NCBI RefSeq assembly: GCF_004114915.1
Contig: NZ_CP022219.1
Coordinates: forward strand, 6,912,501-6,976,500
DNA: 64,000 nucleotides
Source of the DNA: Bradyrhizobium guangxiense
Lineage (GTDB): Bacteria; Pseudomonadota; Alphaproteobacteria; Rhizobiales; Xanthobacteraceae
Direction: 5' to 3'
The position numbers were made by a program, and so were the translations under genes. Below the pieces are notes generated by a model. That model was not told the DNA's origin. It worked only from the letters and a program-made list of their open reading frames with translations, and searched no databases. The number at the start of each line of letters is the position of its first letter. The first letter of the stretch is position 1. Below are positions 29,280 through 40,451 of the stretch, one piece after another.

Positions 29280-30059
29280 GTGACTGAGCGGGTAACTTTG
29301 ATCACCGGTGCCTCGGCGGGCATAGGCACGGAGCTGGCGCGTGTATTCGCCGCGAATGGACACCGCCTGGCATTGACGGCGCGGCGCGCGGACCGGCTCC
29401 AGGCGCTGGCCGCCGAACTCGCCGCCAGGGGCGGCAAGAAGCCCATTATCATCGTTTGCGACCTCCAGCAGCCGGATGCCGGCGACACCATCGCGGCGGC
29501 GCTCGCCGCCGAAGGCGTCGAGCTCGACAATCTCGTCAACAATGCCGGCTACGGCGTGTTCGGCGACGCCATCGAGTGCGATCGCGCCGATCAGGTCGGC
29601 ATTGTCGACGTCAACGTGCGGGCATTGACGGATCTGTCGCTGCGCTTCGCCGACCAGCTGATCAGGAACAAGGGCGGCCTGCTCAATGTCGGATCGGTCG
29701 CGGGCTATCTGCCCGGTCCCGGCATGGCCGTCTATTACGCTTCCAAGGCCTATGTGATTTCCCTCACCGAGGCGCTGCGGGCAGAGCTCGCGCCGCGCGG
29801 CGTTCGTGTCACCGTGCTTTGCCCGGGTCCGGTGCCGACCGAATTCCAGGCGCGCGCCGGCGTTGGGTCCGGACACGATACGGCCCTGCTCAATGTTCCC
29901 GCCGCCGTTGTCGCACAAGAGGCCTATCGAGGCCTGATGGCCAATAAACGGGCAGTCCTGCCCGGTCTCGGCATCAAGATCGTGCCATTCGCGCTGAGGT
30001 TCTTTCCGCGCGGCTTCATCCTGTCGGCCACCAGCCGGTTCCAGCGGCAGCGGCACTGA
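29280..30059 (+). CDS. Short-chain dehydrogenase/reductase
   Basis: 259 aa. Rossmann motif TLITGASAGIG, NNAGYG, catalytic YYASKAYV (Tyr-x-x-x-Lys) and PGPVPTEF. Resembles the DltE/YqjQ branch of SDRs. The start is most likely GTG 29280 (VTERVTLITG); the open frame upstream is repeat sequence. Substrate unknown. Confidence 0.88.
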   Translation: MTERVTLITGASAGIGTELARVFAANGHRLALTARRADRLQALAAELAARGGKKPIIIVCDLQQPDAGDTIAAALAAEGVELDNLVNNAGYGVFGDAIECDRADQVGIVDVNVRALTDLSLRFADQLIRNKGGLLNVGSVAGYLPGPGMAVYYASKAYVISLTEALRAELAPRGVRVTVLCPGPVPTEFQARAGVGSGHDTALLNVPAAVVAQEAYRGLMANKRAVLPGLGIKIVPFALRFFPRGFILSATSRFQRQRH

Positions 30060-30188
30060 ACTCAGCGCGCGGCGCCCGTAGTGGCCCGGAGCTTGCTTCA
30101 GTTTGGGGGCGTGTGTGCGCAAACTCACACGATGTTAACCTTCGCTTAGCTATGCTGACAGCCTGAATCGATAGCACTCGCAGAGGCC

Positions 30189-30983
30189 ATGTCGTTCCGG
30201 ACGGACAGGTTTGGTGGCGCAGAGGTGGTGCCCTTCCCGAGAAGGACGCCGGGTGCGACCGCCTCCGCAACGAAGCGGCCAGTTCTCATCATCCTGCACC
30301 AGGAATGTTCGACACCCGGCCGCGTCGGCAACGCACTCCGCGCGCTTGGCCATCCCTTGGACATTCGCCGTCCCCGTTTCGGCGATCCCCTGCCCGAGAC
30401 GCTCGATCAGCATGCCGGCGCCGTGGTCTTCGGCGGCCCGATGAGTGCGAATGATCCCGATGATTACATCCGCCGCGAGATCGACTGGATCGAAATTCCG
30501 CTGCGCGAGCAGCGGCCGTTCCTTGGCATCTGCCTGGGCGCGCAGATGCTCGCGATGCAGCTCGGGGCGCGCGTCGCGCCGCATGCGCAGGCGCTGACCC
30601 AGATCGGCTACTATCCGATCAGGCCGACCGCCGCGGGCCATGCCCTCTGCCCGCATTGGCCGGCGCAGGTTTATCATTGGCACCGCGAGGGATTCGAGCT
30701 GCCTGTCGGCGCCGAGCTGCTGGCAGAAGGCGATGATTTTCCCGTGCAGGCATTCCGCGCCGGCAATGCCTTCGGCGTCCAGTTCCACCCCGATGTGACC
30801 TACGCGATGATGCATCGCTGGACCACACGCGGCTATGACGGCTTCAGCGCGCCGGGAGCGCGGCAGCGGCACCACCATTTCGCCGATCGTGCCGTCTACG
30901 ATGCCGCGGAGCGCGCCTGGCTTGACCATTTCATCGACGGCTGGCTGGCACGCCGGCCCGTGCTCGCGCAAGCCGCCGAGTGA
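30189..30983 (+). CDS. Class I glutamine amidotransferase (GMP synthase-like GATase1)
   Basis: 264 aa. Triad residues: Cys in FLGICLGAQML and His in VQFHPDV, with a following Asp (HPD) rather than the usual HPE. FGGPMSAND matches the family. Not a GMP synthase (no synthetase domain); similar proteins are annotated as glutamine amidotransferases or gamma-glutamyl hydrolases. Start at 30189 with AGAGG upstream. Confidence 0.88.
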   Translation: MSFRTDRFGGAEVVPFPRRTPGATASATKRPVLIILHQECSTPGRVGNALRALGHPLDIRRPRFGDPLPETLDQHAGAVVFGGPMSANDPDDYIRREIDWIEIPLREQRPFLGICLGAQMLAMQLGARVAPHAQALTQIGYYPIRPTAAGHALCPHWPAQVYHWHREGFELPVGAELLAEGDDFPVQAFRAGNAFGVQFHPDVTYAMMHRWTTRGYDGFSAPGARQRHHHFADRAVYDAAERAWLDHFIDGWLARRPVLAQAAE

Positions 30984-30993
30984 TCGCGCCTGC

Positions 30994-31025
30994 GCGCAGG
31001 TTCTTGGCGCAGGTTCTTGGCGCAA
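30994..31025. repeat. Short tandem duplication (13-bp unit)
   Basis: GCGCAGGTTCTTG at 30994-31006 and 31007-31019, followed by a partial third unit GCGCA. It lies in the spacer between the amidotransferase and the crotonase. Confidence 0.65.
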
Positions 31026-31106
31026 GTCTCTCCCTCTGCTCTGGATATGTTAGGCTTGTTGCCAACGAGCGCGCGAACGCGTGCCGGCAGACAAAGGGAG
31101 AGCGCC

Positions 31107-31919
31107 ATGGCCTACGAGCACATTCTGTATGAGGTGAGCGACAAGATTGCGACCATCACGCTCAACCGCCCTGATCGCATGAATGCATGGACGCCGACCA
31201 TGGAGCGCGACGTGCGTCATGCAATGGAGGCCTCGAGCGCCGACGACAATGTCCGCGTCATCGTGCTCACCGGCGCCGGCCGCGCCTTTTGCGCCGGCGC
31301 CGACATGGACGCGTTGAAAGGGCTCGATCCCGACGACGTCAGGCGCGCATCAAACCTGCCGCCTTTCGACATGAACCGCCGGCCGGACTGGCAGACGCGC
31401 TATGGCTATTATCCGTCGATCAAGAAACCGGTCATCGCCATGCTCAATGGTGCAACGGCTGGCATCGGCCTCGTGCACGCGCTCTATTGCGATCAGCGCT
31501 TTGCCGCCGACAACACCGTGTTCACCACGGCTTTCGCGCGCCGCGGCCTGATTGCCGAGCACGGCATCAGCTGGATGCTGCCGCGCATCGTCGGTCATGC
31601 CAATGCGATGGATCTGTTGCTCTCGGCCCGGCGCGTGGGAAGCGAGGAGGCGCTGCGGATCGGTCTGGTCAACCGGCTCTGCCCGCCCGAAAAGCTGCGC
31701 GAGGAGACCTATGCCTATGCGCGTGATCTCGCCGATTTCGTCTCGCCGAGCGCGATGGCCGTGATCAAGCGCCAGCTCTACGAGGTGCCGTTCCAGACGC
31801 TGGCCGAGGCGACGATCGAGGCCAATCGCGAGATGATGGTGGCGCTGGCCGGCAGCGATTTCCGGGAAGGCGTGGCGAGTTTTATGGAGAAGCGGCCGCC
31901 GCGGTTTACGGGGAGGTAG
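31107..31919 (+). CDS. Enoyl-CoA hydratase/isomerase (crotonase) family
   Basis: 270 aa. ITLNRPDRMNAW, then GAGRAFCAGADMDAL (oxyanion hole and CoA loop), and NGATAGIGLVHALYCDQRFA. The catalytic-Glu position of the classical hydratase is not clearly conserved in the GLIAEHGISW region, although one Glu is present there. Probably acts in acyl-CoA metabolism. Start MAYEHILYE at 31107, with AGGGAGAG upstream; a longer frame to 31017 is less likely. Confidence 0.9.
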   Translation: MAYEHILYEVSDKIATITLNRPDRMNAWTPTMERDVRHAMEASSADDNVRVIVLTGAGRAFCAGADMDALKGLDPDDVRRASNLPPFDMNRRPDWQTRYGYYPSIKKPVIAMLNGATAGIGLVHALYCDQRFAADNTVFTTAFARRGLIAEHGISWMLPRIVGHANAMDLLLSARRVGSEEALRIGLVNRLCPPEKLREETYAYARDLADFVSPSAMAVIKRQLYEVPFQTLAEATIEANREMMVALAGSDFREGVASFMEKRPPRFTGR

Positions 31920-31967
31920 GGAGAGGCTGGGGGGAAGTCAGCCGTCGCCCTTCGGGCTATGGCGGGG

Positions 31968-32039
31968 CAGCCTTCGCTCACTTCGCTACGAGAGAGCAGG
32001 GCTGGCTTGCCAGCCGTAGGTCGCGAAGCGAGCGAAGGC

Positions 32040-32041
<2 letters not shown>
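31968..32041. repeat. Inverted repeat abutting the tRNA-Ala 3' end
   Basis: Arms of 19 bases, 31968-31986 and 32023-32041, pair with a single mismatch; an inner GCTGGCTTGCCAGC hairpin sits between them. The right arm overlaps the last two bases of the encoded CCA of the leftward tRNA-Ala, so a transcript would read tRNA and then this hairpin. It may serve as processing or termination signal. Confidence 0.65.
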
Positions 32042-32115
<74 letters not shown>

Positions 32116-32244
32116 TTTGCTGGCCGCTCTGGTCAACGCGGCCGACAACCGGGCGCCATTTAAGTCCCCGCCAAGGTCAAGTCAAGGACGGGTGTAAGGC
32201 GGTTTTAGCTATCCCCGGCACGACTTCCCTTGTTTGGGCCTAAC

Positions 32245-32270
32245 GGAACCGATATCTAGCAAAAGGCGTC
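32245..32270 (+). promoter_or_regulatory. Possible EcfG-type promoter before yggT (one mismatch)
   Basis: GGAAC (32245-32249), 17 bases, CGTC (32267-32270). The consensus -10 is CGTT. The transcript would begin about 40 bases upstream of the YggT start. Confidence 0.3.
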
Positions 32271-32283
32271 AATCCCGACCGGA

Positions 32284-32315
32284 GCCAGAGTCTTCAAAAG
32301 CCAGAGTCTTCAAAA
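32284..32315. repeat. 16-bp tandem duplication just before the YggT start
   Basis: GCCAGAGTCTTCAAAA occurs at 32284-32299 and 32300-32315, two bases before the ATG. The duplication pushes any Shine-Dalgarno away from the start, so translation may depend on an unusual leader. Confidence 0.75.
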
Positions 32316-32317
32316 TC

Positions 32318-32608
32318 ATGCGTGCCGTTCTCGACATCGTCATCATCGTGCTCGACCTCTACGTCTGGCTGCTGATCGCCTCTGCGATCCTGTCCTGGCT
32401 GATCGCCTTCAACGTCGTGAACACCCGCAACCAGTTCGTGTCGGCGGTGGCGGAGTTCCTGTCCCGGATCCCCGAGCCGGTCCTGGCCCCGATTCGCAAT
32501 TTCCTGCCCAGCCTCGGCGGCCTCGACATCTCGCCGATCATCCTGATCCTGATCATCATGTTCATCGAGCGGGTGATCCTGTACTACATCTACCCGAACG
32601 TGATCTGA
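32318..32608 (+). CDS. YggT family membrane protein
   Basis: 96 aa with two hydrophobic helices (about 5-27 and 70-92). The centre PEPVLAPIRNFLPSLGGLDISPI is the YggT signature (P-x-x-R-x-x-P-x-x-G-x-x-D-x-S-P). Function poorly known; linked to osmotic and K+ stress in E. coli and to thylakoid organisation in plants. First gene of yggT-DUF167-folD; 15 bases before the next frame. Confidence 0.9.
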   Translation: MRAVLDIVIIVLDLYVWLLIASAILSWLIAFNVVNTRNQFVSAVAEFLSRIPEPVLAPIRNFLPSLGGLDISPIILILIIMFIERVILYYIYPNVI

Positions 32609-32623
32609 GCGGGCTGGAGCGCC

Positions 32624-32983
32624 TTGGTCGCGAACGAGACCTTCAGGGAACCCTGGCGCTACTCGGCCACAGGAATCAGCATCGCGCTGCGGGTGACGCC
32701 GCGCGGCGGCCGCGACGACATCGACGGGATCGAGCAATTGGCCGACGGCCGCAGCGTGCTCAAGGTGCGGGTGCGTGCCATTGCCGATGGCGGCGAGGCC
32801 AACAAGGCTGTTCTGGTCCTGCTGGCCAAATCGCTTGGCGTGTCCAAGGCGAGCGTAAAGCTGCTATCCGGTGCCACCTCGCGGCTGAAGCAGGTCGCGG
32901 TCGACGGCGCTCCGGCGCGGCTCGGCGAAGCCCTGCGCCAGCTCGTCCAAGTCAAAGCGGCAGACGCCAAATCGACAGATTGA
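32624..32983 (+). CDS. DUF167 (YggU) family protein
   Basis: 119 aa. LRVTPRGGRDDIDG, LKVRVRAIADGGEANKAV and VSKASVKLLSGATSRLKQV define DUF167. Often encoded beside YggT. The start is a TTG at 32624 preceded by GGAG four bases away; the N-terminal ten residues are not conserved in the family. Function unknown. Confidence 0.88.
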   Translation: MVANETFREPWRYSATGISIALRVTPRGGRDDIDGIEQLADGRSVLKVRVRAIADGGEANKAVLVLLAKSLGVSKASVKLLSGATSRLKQVAVDGAPARLGEALRQLVQVKAADAKSTD

Positions 32984-32992
32984 GGAACTGAC

Positions 32993-33877
32993 ATGACCGC
33001 CAAAATCATCGATGGAAAAGTCATTGCCGCCGAACTCCGTATGCGCGTGGCCGACGAGGTCGCAAGGGTCAAGCGCGAGCACAAACTGGTGCCCGGCCTT
33101 GCGGTGGTCCTGGTCGGCAACGACCCCGCCAGCGAGGTCTATGTCCGTTCCAAGCACACCCAGACGCAAGGCGCCGGCATGGCCTCGTTCGAGCACAAGC
33201 TGCCGGCCGACGTCTCGCAGGCAGACCTGCTGGCGCTGGTCGCAAAGCTCAACCGCGATCCGGCGGTGCACGGCATTCTGGTGCAGCTGCCGCTGCCGAA
33301 GGGGCTGAACACGGAAGCGGTCATCAACGCCATCGACCCCGCCAAGGACGTCGACGGCCTGCATCCGAGCAATGCCGGTCGGCTCGCCGGCGGCTTCGAG
33401 GCGCTGTCGCCCTGTACGCCGCTCGGCTGCATCATCCTGACCAAAAGCGTGCACGCCTCGCTGGAGGGCATGAACGCGATCGTCATCGGCCGCTCCAATC
33501 TGGTCGGCCCCCCGCTGGTGCAATTGCTGCTGAACGAGAACGCCACGGTGACGATCGCGCATTCGCGCTCGCGCGACCTGCCCGGGCTCGTGAAGAAGGC
33601 CGATCTCGTCTATGCCGCCGTCGGCAAGCCGGAGATGGTGCGCGGCGAGTGGCTGAAGCCGGGTGCGACCGTGATCGACGTCGGCATCAATCGCATCCCC
33701 AGGGAAGACGGCAAGACGCGCCTCGTCGGCGACGTCGCCTATCAGGAAGCGCTTGGGGTGGCCGGCGCCATCACGCCGGTGCCGGGTGGCGTCGGCCAGA
33801 TGACGGTGGCCTGCCTGCTGGTGAACACGCTCCGCGCCGCCTGTGCGATCGCAGGGCTGCCGAAGCCGGCGGTGTAG
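32993..33877 (+). CDS. folD: Methylenetetrahydrofolate dehydrogenase / methenyltetrahydrofolate cyclohydrolase
   Basis: 294 aa, bifunctional: oxidises 5,10-methylene-THF with NADP+ and hydrolyses the methenyl product to 10-formyl-THF. Visible are [10 protein letters not shown] (catalytic Tyr and Lys), [19 protein letters not shown], the NADP loop [10 protein letters not shown] and [11 protein letters not shown]. Start ATG 32993 after GAGGAA. Third gene of the yggT cluster. Confidence 0.97.
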   Translation: MTAKIIDGKVIAAELRMRVADEVARVKREHKLVPGLAVVLVGNDPASEVYVRSKHTQTQGAGMASFEHKLPADVSQADLLALVAKLNRDPAVHGILVQLPLPKGLNTEAVINAIDPAKDVDGLHPSNAGRLAGGFEALSPCTPLGCIILTKSVHASLEGMNAIVIGRSNLVGPPLVQLLLNENATVTIAHSRSRDLPGLVKKADLVYAAVGKPEMVRGEWLKPGATVIDVGINRIPREDGKTRLVGDVAYQEALGVAGAITPVPGGVGQMTVACLLVNTLRAACAIAGLPKPAV

Positions 33878-33883
33878 TTGAGG

Positions 33884-33993
33884 GTCATTCCGGAGCTCGC
33901 AGAGCCGAACTATGGTGCGCAATTGCGCACCTGAGAATCTCGCGCCCCGACCTCTGGATTCCGGGTTCGCGCTGACGCGCGCTCCGGAATGAC
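33884..33993. repeat. Palindromic repeat, family B
   Basis: GTCATTCCGGAGCTC at the left and GCTCCGGAATGAC at the right, with inner TGCGCAATTGCGCA and a TGGATTCCGGGTTCGCG core. It lies between converging folD and ppa and probably helps separate their transcripts. Confidence 0.85.
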
Positions 33994-34001
33994 TGTAGGG
34001 A

Positions 34002-34538
34002 TCAGCCCTTTTTCTTCTTCTCGCGATCCATGCCTTCGAGGATCAGCTTGTGTGCTTCCTCCGGGCCGCCCCAGCGCAGGATCTTCACCCATTTGCCCTT
34101 CTCGAGATCCTTGTAGTGCTCGAAGAAGTGCTGGATCTGCTGCAGCGTGATGTCGGGCAGGTCGGAGTACGATTTCACCTTGTCATAGCGCTGCGTGAGC
34201 TTCGACGACGGCACCGCCAGGATCTTTTCGTCGCCGCCGGCCTCGTCCTCCATGAACAGCACGCCGACCGGGCGCACACTCATGACGGCGCCCGGAATGA
34301 TGGCGCGGGTGTTGATGATCAGCACGTCGCAGGGGTCGCCATCATCCGACAACGTGTGTGGAATGAAGCCGTAGTTACCGGGGTAACGCATCGGCGTGTA
34401 GAGGAAGCGGTCGACCACCAGCGTGCCGGCCTCCTTGTCCATCTCGTATTTGATCGGTTCGCCGCCCACGGGGACTTCGATAATGACGTTGACCTCATGA
34501 GGTACGTTCTTCCCGATCGAGACCGCATCGATACGCAT
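34002..34538 (-). CDS. ppa: Inorganic pyrophosphatase (family I)
   Basis: 178 aa. Hydrolyses PPi to two phosphates, pulling biosynthetic reactions forward. The signature [10 protein letters not shown] carries metal-binding Asp residues; [10 protein letters not shown] and [12 protein letters not shown] also match. Lys-rich C-terminus. Starts at 34538; single gene. Confidence 0.97.
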   Translation of the reverse strand: MRIDAVSIGKNVPHEVNVIIEVPVGGEPIKYEMDKEAGTLVVDRFLYTPMRYPGNYGFIPHTLSDDGDPCDVLIINTRAIIPGAVMSVRPVGVLFMEDEAGGDEKILAVPSSKLTQRYDKVKSYSDLPDITLQQIQHFFEHYKDLEKGKWVKILRWGGPEEAHKLILEGMDREKKKKG

Positions 34539-34716
34539 TCAAGGCTCCGTTGTTGCCGAGGTAAAATCGCGCCCGGCAGCGATTTTGGCGCTGTCATACG
34601 CGGGCTTGGCCCGCTGATCCATCGCGTTTTTGTGAAATAATGAATCCCGAAGTCACCGGCGCAAAGGCAAACGGTATCGACGGAAGGAAAACGCTGCCGC
34701 TTCAGCTTTCAGCAGC

Positions 34717-35226
34717 TCAATTGGTCCAAGCGAAGGCAACCTTGTCGAGTGCCTTCGGCCCGAAACGCTCAGACGAGCGCGCCACCATGCGGCCGCCCAG
34801 CGCCCGGTAGAACTCGGTTGCCGGGTCGTTGTCCGACAGCGCCCACACCACCATGCTCTTCAACCCGCTCTGCACCAGGTCGCGGCGGGCGGCAGCGAAC
34901 AGGCGACGGCCGAAGCCGAGGCCCTGGAATTCCGGTCGCAGATAGAGCTCGTAGATCTCGCCGTCGAAATGCAGGCTGCGGGCGCGGTTGCGGCCGTAAT
35001 TGGCGTAGCCGGCGATCTTGTCGCCGAACACCAGCACGCTGACGCGGCTGCCCTTGCGGATCGCGCTATCCCACCATTGCGGACCGCGCCGGTTGATGAG
35101 CTTTTCCAGCTCGGCGCCGGGAATGATGCCCTGATAGGCCGAGCGCCAGGCTTCGTCATGAGTTGACGCCACCGCAGTTGCATCTGCAGCTTTGGCCGGC
35201 CGGACCTCGATCAGAGTTGTGCTCAT
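34717..35226 (-). CDS. GNAT family N-acetyltransferase
   Basis: 169 aa. GNAT fold with EIYELYLRPEFQGLGFGRRL as strand 4 and the acetyl-CoA pyrophosphate loop (Q-G-L-G-F-G-R). Substrate unknown. The start is MSTTLIEVRP at 35226; an upstream frame to 35262 is less likely. 178 bases separate it from ppa. Confidence 0.88.
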   Translation of the reverse strand: MSTTLIEVRPAKAADATAVASTHDEAWRSAYQGIIPGAELEKLINRRGPQWWDSAIRKGSRVSVLVFGDKIAGYANYGRNRARSLHFDGEIYELYLRPEFQGLGFGRRLFAAARRDLVQSGLKSMVVWALSDNDPATEFYRALGGRMVARSSERFGPKALDKVAFAWTN

Positions 35227-35493
35227 GGAGGCAATCAAACCAAGTCGCCGCGCCGGCGGCAAGAGCTATCGTTAATTATCGGTTAACGTGTGGACTTTGT
35301 GCATCAGTTTCTCAATCATGTTGTACCGAAAAAAGACAGGACGCCAACTCCGAGGGCACTGGCGTGCCGTGTGTCGGTGCAAAACCCCTGTTGCGGCAAC
35401 GAGCGGACGGCAATGGCAACGCAGAAAGTTCGCCCATGGTGATTCGTTCCTATTAGTGTGGCTGTCGCTGTTCGCGTTCGCCCTCGGCCATTG

Positions 35494-36405
35494 ATGCGGC
35501 TCCTCACCACCATCGCGCTCCTGTCTCTGCTGGCCTTGCTGACTGCGCCGCCTCTGTGCGCTCAGGTCACGTTTGGCCCGTCGGGCGAGGAGGGCGAGCC
35601 GCTTCGCCGACAACAGTGGCGCGTGCCGTCGCCGGATACCGACATTGCCGCGCATGCCCTGCTGTTTCGTCCCGCCGGCGCAGGTCCGTTCCGGCTTGCG
35701 GTCATCGCGCACGCCTCGACGCAGAACGGATTGCGTCGTGCCCAAATGCCGCAGCCGGAATACAGGGCGCTTGCCGCCTATCTTGTCGCGCGCGGTTTTG
35801 CCGTGCTGGTGCCGGAGCGGCTCGGCCACGGCGCGACCGGCGGCCGCTATGTCGAGGACCAGGGCGGCTGCGACGAGGCCGATTATGCGCGTTCAGGCCG
35901 TGTCACGGCCGAGGAGATCCGGCTCGCGCTGGAGCATTTGCGAAAGCAGGACTTCATTCGCAAGGACGCCGCCATCGTGATCGGTCATTCCGCCGGCGGG
36001 TGGGGGGCGCTGGCGCTCGCCGATGCCGATCCGAAAGCGATCTCCGCGATCGCCGTGTTTGCGCCCGGGCGCGGCGGCCATGCCAATGATGAGCCGAACC
36101 GGATCTGCGCGCCCCATACGCTGCTTGCCGCCGCAGCGGAGTTCGGCAAGGCCGCGCGCATTCCCGTCACATGGCTCGTTGCCGCCAATGACAGCTATTT
36201 CGCGCCGGCGTTTTCGCAGAAACTCGTCGATGCCTTTCGCGGCAGTGGGGGCAAGGCCGAGTTTCGCTCGCTGCCGGCCGTCGGCAGCGAGGGCCATTGG
36301 ATGATCGAAACCGAAGCCGGCGTGAAAGCCGCAAGCGGCGAGCTCGCGCGGGCGGTGAACCAGCGCGGGCCAATGGCCACCAAGAAATCATGGGATCATC
36401 GTTGA
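35494..36405 (+). CDS. Secreted alpha/beta hydrolase (dienelactone hydrolase-like)
   Basis: 303 aa. Signal peptide MRLLTTIALLSLLALLTAPPLCA-Q. The nucleophile elbow is GHSAGGWGALAL; the C-terminal EGHWMIE probably holds the catalytic His. Periplasmic esterase or peptidase-type hydrolase of unknown substrate. Its TGA overlaps the next gene's ATG (TGATG at 36403-36407), so the two are coupled. The start at ATG 35494 itself follows a TGA. Confidence 0.82.
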   Translation: MRLLTTIALLSLLALLTAPPLCAQVTFGPSGEEGEPLRRQQWRVPSPDTDIAAHALLFRPAGAGPFRLAVIAHASTQNGLRRAQMPQPEYRALAAYLVARGFAVLVPERLGHGATGGRYVEDQGGCDEADYARSGRVTAEEIRLALEHLRKQDFIRKDAAIVIGHSAGGWGALALADADPKAISAIAVFAPGRGGHANDEPNRICAPHTLLAAAAEFGKAARIPVTWLVAANDSYFAPAFSQKLVDAFRGSGGKAEFRSLPAVGSEGHWMIETEAGVKAASGELARAVNQRGPMATKKSWDHR

Positions 36406-36812
36406 TGCCAAGATGGCCCGACGATGACGTGATCCTGTTCGACGGCGTTTGCATCTTCTGCTCGCGCTGGGTCCGGTTCGTCGCCAAGCGTGACAGGGCG
36501 AAGCGGTTTCGGTTCGCGCCGATCCAGTCGGATTACGGCGCGAAGCTCGCGCGCACGTTCGGCATCGATCCCGGTGATCCCGATACCAACGCAGTCGTCC
36601 ATGGCGGCGAGGTCTTCATGAAGTCAGATGCAGCGCTGACAGTGCTGTCGCAGCTTCCCGGCTGGGGCTGGGTGCGCGCGTTGTTCGCCGTGCCGAAATC
36701 GCTGCGCGATCTCGTCTACAGCCTTGTCGCGCGCAATCGCTATCGCATTTTTGGCAAGTATGATGCGTGCTTCGTACCGGATGCGGATTTGCGGGCGCGG
36801 GTGATCGAGTGA
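36405..36812 (+). CDS. DCC family thiol-disulfide protein
   Basis: 135 aa. Begins with ILFDGVCIFCSRWVRF, the D-G-x-C-x-x-C signature of DUF393/DCC proteins, thioredoxin-like thiol-disulfide proteins. KSDAALTVLSQLPGWGW and NRYRIFGKYDACFVPD complete the domain. It is translationally coupled to the upstream secreted hydrolase. Partner unknown. Confidence 0.9.
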   Translation: MPRWPDDDVILFDGVCIFCSRWVRFVAKRDRAKRFRFAPIQSDYGAKLARTFGIDPGDPDTNAVVHGGEVFMKSDAALTVLSQLPGWGWVRALFAVPKSLRDLVYSLVARNRYRIFGKYDACFVPDADLRARVIE

Positions 36813-36840
36813 GTTGAGTTGGGCAACTCTCTCATCACCT

Positions 36841-36951
36841 CATTGCGAAGAGCTCTTGCGACGAAGCAATCCAGAATCCCTCCGCGGAAAGATTCTGGAT
36901 TGCTTCCGCCTCCGCCGAGGGTTCGGCGGACAAGTCGCTGCTCGCAATGAC
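36841..36951. repeat. Palindromic repeat, family A (CATTGCGA ends)
   Basis: CATTGCGAAGAGC at the left and GCTGCTCGCAATGAC at the right, with inner AATCCAGAATC/GATTCTGGATT pairing and a CCGCC...GGCGG hairpin. It lies between converging genes. Other copies: 49590 and a fragment at 28371. Confidence 0.85.
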
Positions 36952-36962
36952 GGCGTGTGCGG

Positions 36963-38210
36963 CTAGGGCTTGCCCAAAGCCGCCAGCACTTCCTTCGCCG
37001 CCCGCTCCCCGCTATCTCGCGCCCCATGCGCCGTCGTGAAGAACGTCGGCGACGTCGCTTCGCCCGCAAAGAACAGCCGTCCATCCACCGGTGCGGCCAG
37101 CACGGCACGGTCGCCTGCATGCCCCGGCAGCGCGTGCGAATACGAGCCTCGCGCAAAGGGATCGCGCGCCCAGCGCGACTCGTACAGCGGCTTCAGCTTG
37201 CGCCTGATATCGTTGCCGAGGAAGCCTGATATCTCGTCGATGCTGTGCGCGGCGATGGCGCCTTCGCCGGCGCCTTCCAGCGCACGGGCAAAGCTGCCGC
37301 CGAAAAAACCTTCGATACAGGGCTGGCCGAACGGGCGGATGTGATAGGTGCCCATCTCGGTGCGCATGGTGGCGCCGCGCAGATTGCCTTCCCTGGGAAA
37401 GGCTTCGGCGTCGTCGAGCGCCAGCGTCACCTTGTCGTCGACGCCGAGCGGCAGGCCGGCGGCTGCGCCGACCTTGGAGGGCAATGGCGGTGAAAAGCGG
37501 ATCGTCTCGTCAGCGATCAGATTGGTCGGCACGGTGACGATCACTCTGTCCGCGGTCAGCGTGCCCTGCGATGTTTCGATGCGGATACGCTTGTCCGAAT
37601 GATCGATCAGCGTGACCTTGCAGTTCAGCGCCACCGGACAGGGCGCGCCATAGGTCGCAACCAGTGCGCCATAGCCGCGACGGACGCGCCAGTTGAAATT
37701 GGTGTCCTCATAGGCGTCCCAGTCGAGCGTCGACATGTCCTTCAGCTCGCAGCCGTTGATGTAGGTCGAGATCGCGTCGATCATGGGATTCCAGCGATTG
37801 CCCGCCTCGAGGCTCCGGCTCGCGGGCTGGTCCTGGCCCTTTTGTGCGGCTTCCCACAGCCGCTCGTAAAACGCGTCCATGGCGCGCATGAAATCGTCGC
37901 GCTCGGCTTGCGGAAACGCATTACCATAGGCGCGCTCGCGCCAGGGCGGCAGGTCCTTGTTGAGCTCGAAACCGAGCTGCTGCGCGATTGCGACAAAGGA
38001 GTTCTTGTCGGCCGAATGCAGCCAGCCGCAGCCAACGTCGAACGTCACCTCGGGCGAGGCCTGCACCGTCCAGGCCCGGCCGCCGAGCCTGTCCCGCGCC
38101 TCCAGCACGATCACGGCGAGGCCGCGGCCCGCCAGCGCATGCGCCGCACCGAGGCCGGCGGCACCGGCGCCGATGATGGCGACGTCGACGGAGGAGGGGA
38201 AGGAAGTCAT
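36963..38210 (-). CDS. Flavin amine oxidase (FAD-dependent monoamine oxidase family)
   Basis: 415 aa. FAD dinucleotide motif AIIGAGAAGLGAAHAL, then EARDRLGGRAWT; the C-terminal FAD loop is LFFAGEATSPTFFTTAHGA, typical of polyamine/monoamine oxidases. Cytoplasmic, with no signal. It would oxidise an amine to an imine. No neighbouring pathway gene reveals the substrate. Confidence 0.9.
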   Translation of the reverse strand: MTSFPSSVDVAIIGAGAAGLGAAHALAGRGLAVIVLEARDRLGGRAWTVQASPEVTFDVGCGWLHSADKNSFVAIAQQLGFELNKDLPPWRERAYGNAFPQAERDDFMRAMDAFYERLWEAAQKGQDQPASRSLEAGNRWNPMIDAISTYINGCELKDMSTLDWDAYEDTNFNWRVRRGYGALVATYGAPCPVALNCKVTLIDHSDKRIRIETSQGTLTADRVIVTVPTNLIADETIRFSPPLPSKVGAAAGLPLGVDDKVTLALDDAEAFPREGNLRGATMRTEMGTYHIRPFGQPCIEGFFGGSFARALEGAGEGAIAAHSIDEISGFLGNDIRRKLKPLYESRWARDPFARGSYSHALPGHAGDRAVLAAPVDGRLFFAGEATSPTFFTTAHGARDSGERAAKEVLAALGKP

Positions 38211-38262
38211 GGGCGGGCTCTAGCACGTTCGTGAAGAGTGCTGAAGTCGCCACACGCACAAC

Positions 38263-38367
38263 TGTCATCGCCCGGCTTGACCGGGCGATCCAGTATTCCA
38301 GAGACGATCGTTGGTGAGCCGAGAAGCCCCGGTGTACTGGATGCCCCGGTCAAGCCGGGGCATGACA
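38263..38367. repeat. Palindromic repeat, family C (GTCATCGCCCGG ends)
   Basis: The left part CATCGCCCGGCTTGACCGGGCGATCCAGTA is a hairpin, and the right part TACTGGATGCCCCGGTCAAGC continues into CCGGGGCATGAC, a second hairpin facing the first. Other copies: 48366 and a half at 52728. Confidence 0.85.
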
Positions 38368-38386
38368 GTGAGTGTGTGCCGCGGCC

Positions 38387-40213
<1,827 letters not shown>

Positions 40214-40451
40214 GAGTGAGCTTCTTTGCGGTCGAACAATGGGTTAAGCGCGATCTCGCCGGTCGGACCGGGACCTCTTCTCGAAACAACGCTGGAAGAC
40301 TGGAAACAGGGCGCTTTGCGCCCAAAAAGGAAGCCCGGCCATATCGACCGGGCACCCTATGCGTTGCGGCGCAATATATGCAAAAACCGCCAAAAAACAA
40401 TGCGTTCTTTGGGCCTTGGTTGACTGAATTTTGCCCGGGAATCTGCGGGGC

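Noticed and set aside
35288..35494. 68-aa frame ending with TGATG at the hydrolase start
   Set aside because: The overlap is tempting, but the sequence has no signal, no family and an uneven codon pattern; left out as probably non-coding.
40309..40323. GGGCGC/GCGCCC hairpin beside A5
   Set aside because: The T-tract lies on the wrong side for termination in either direction; not called as a terminator.
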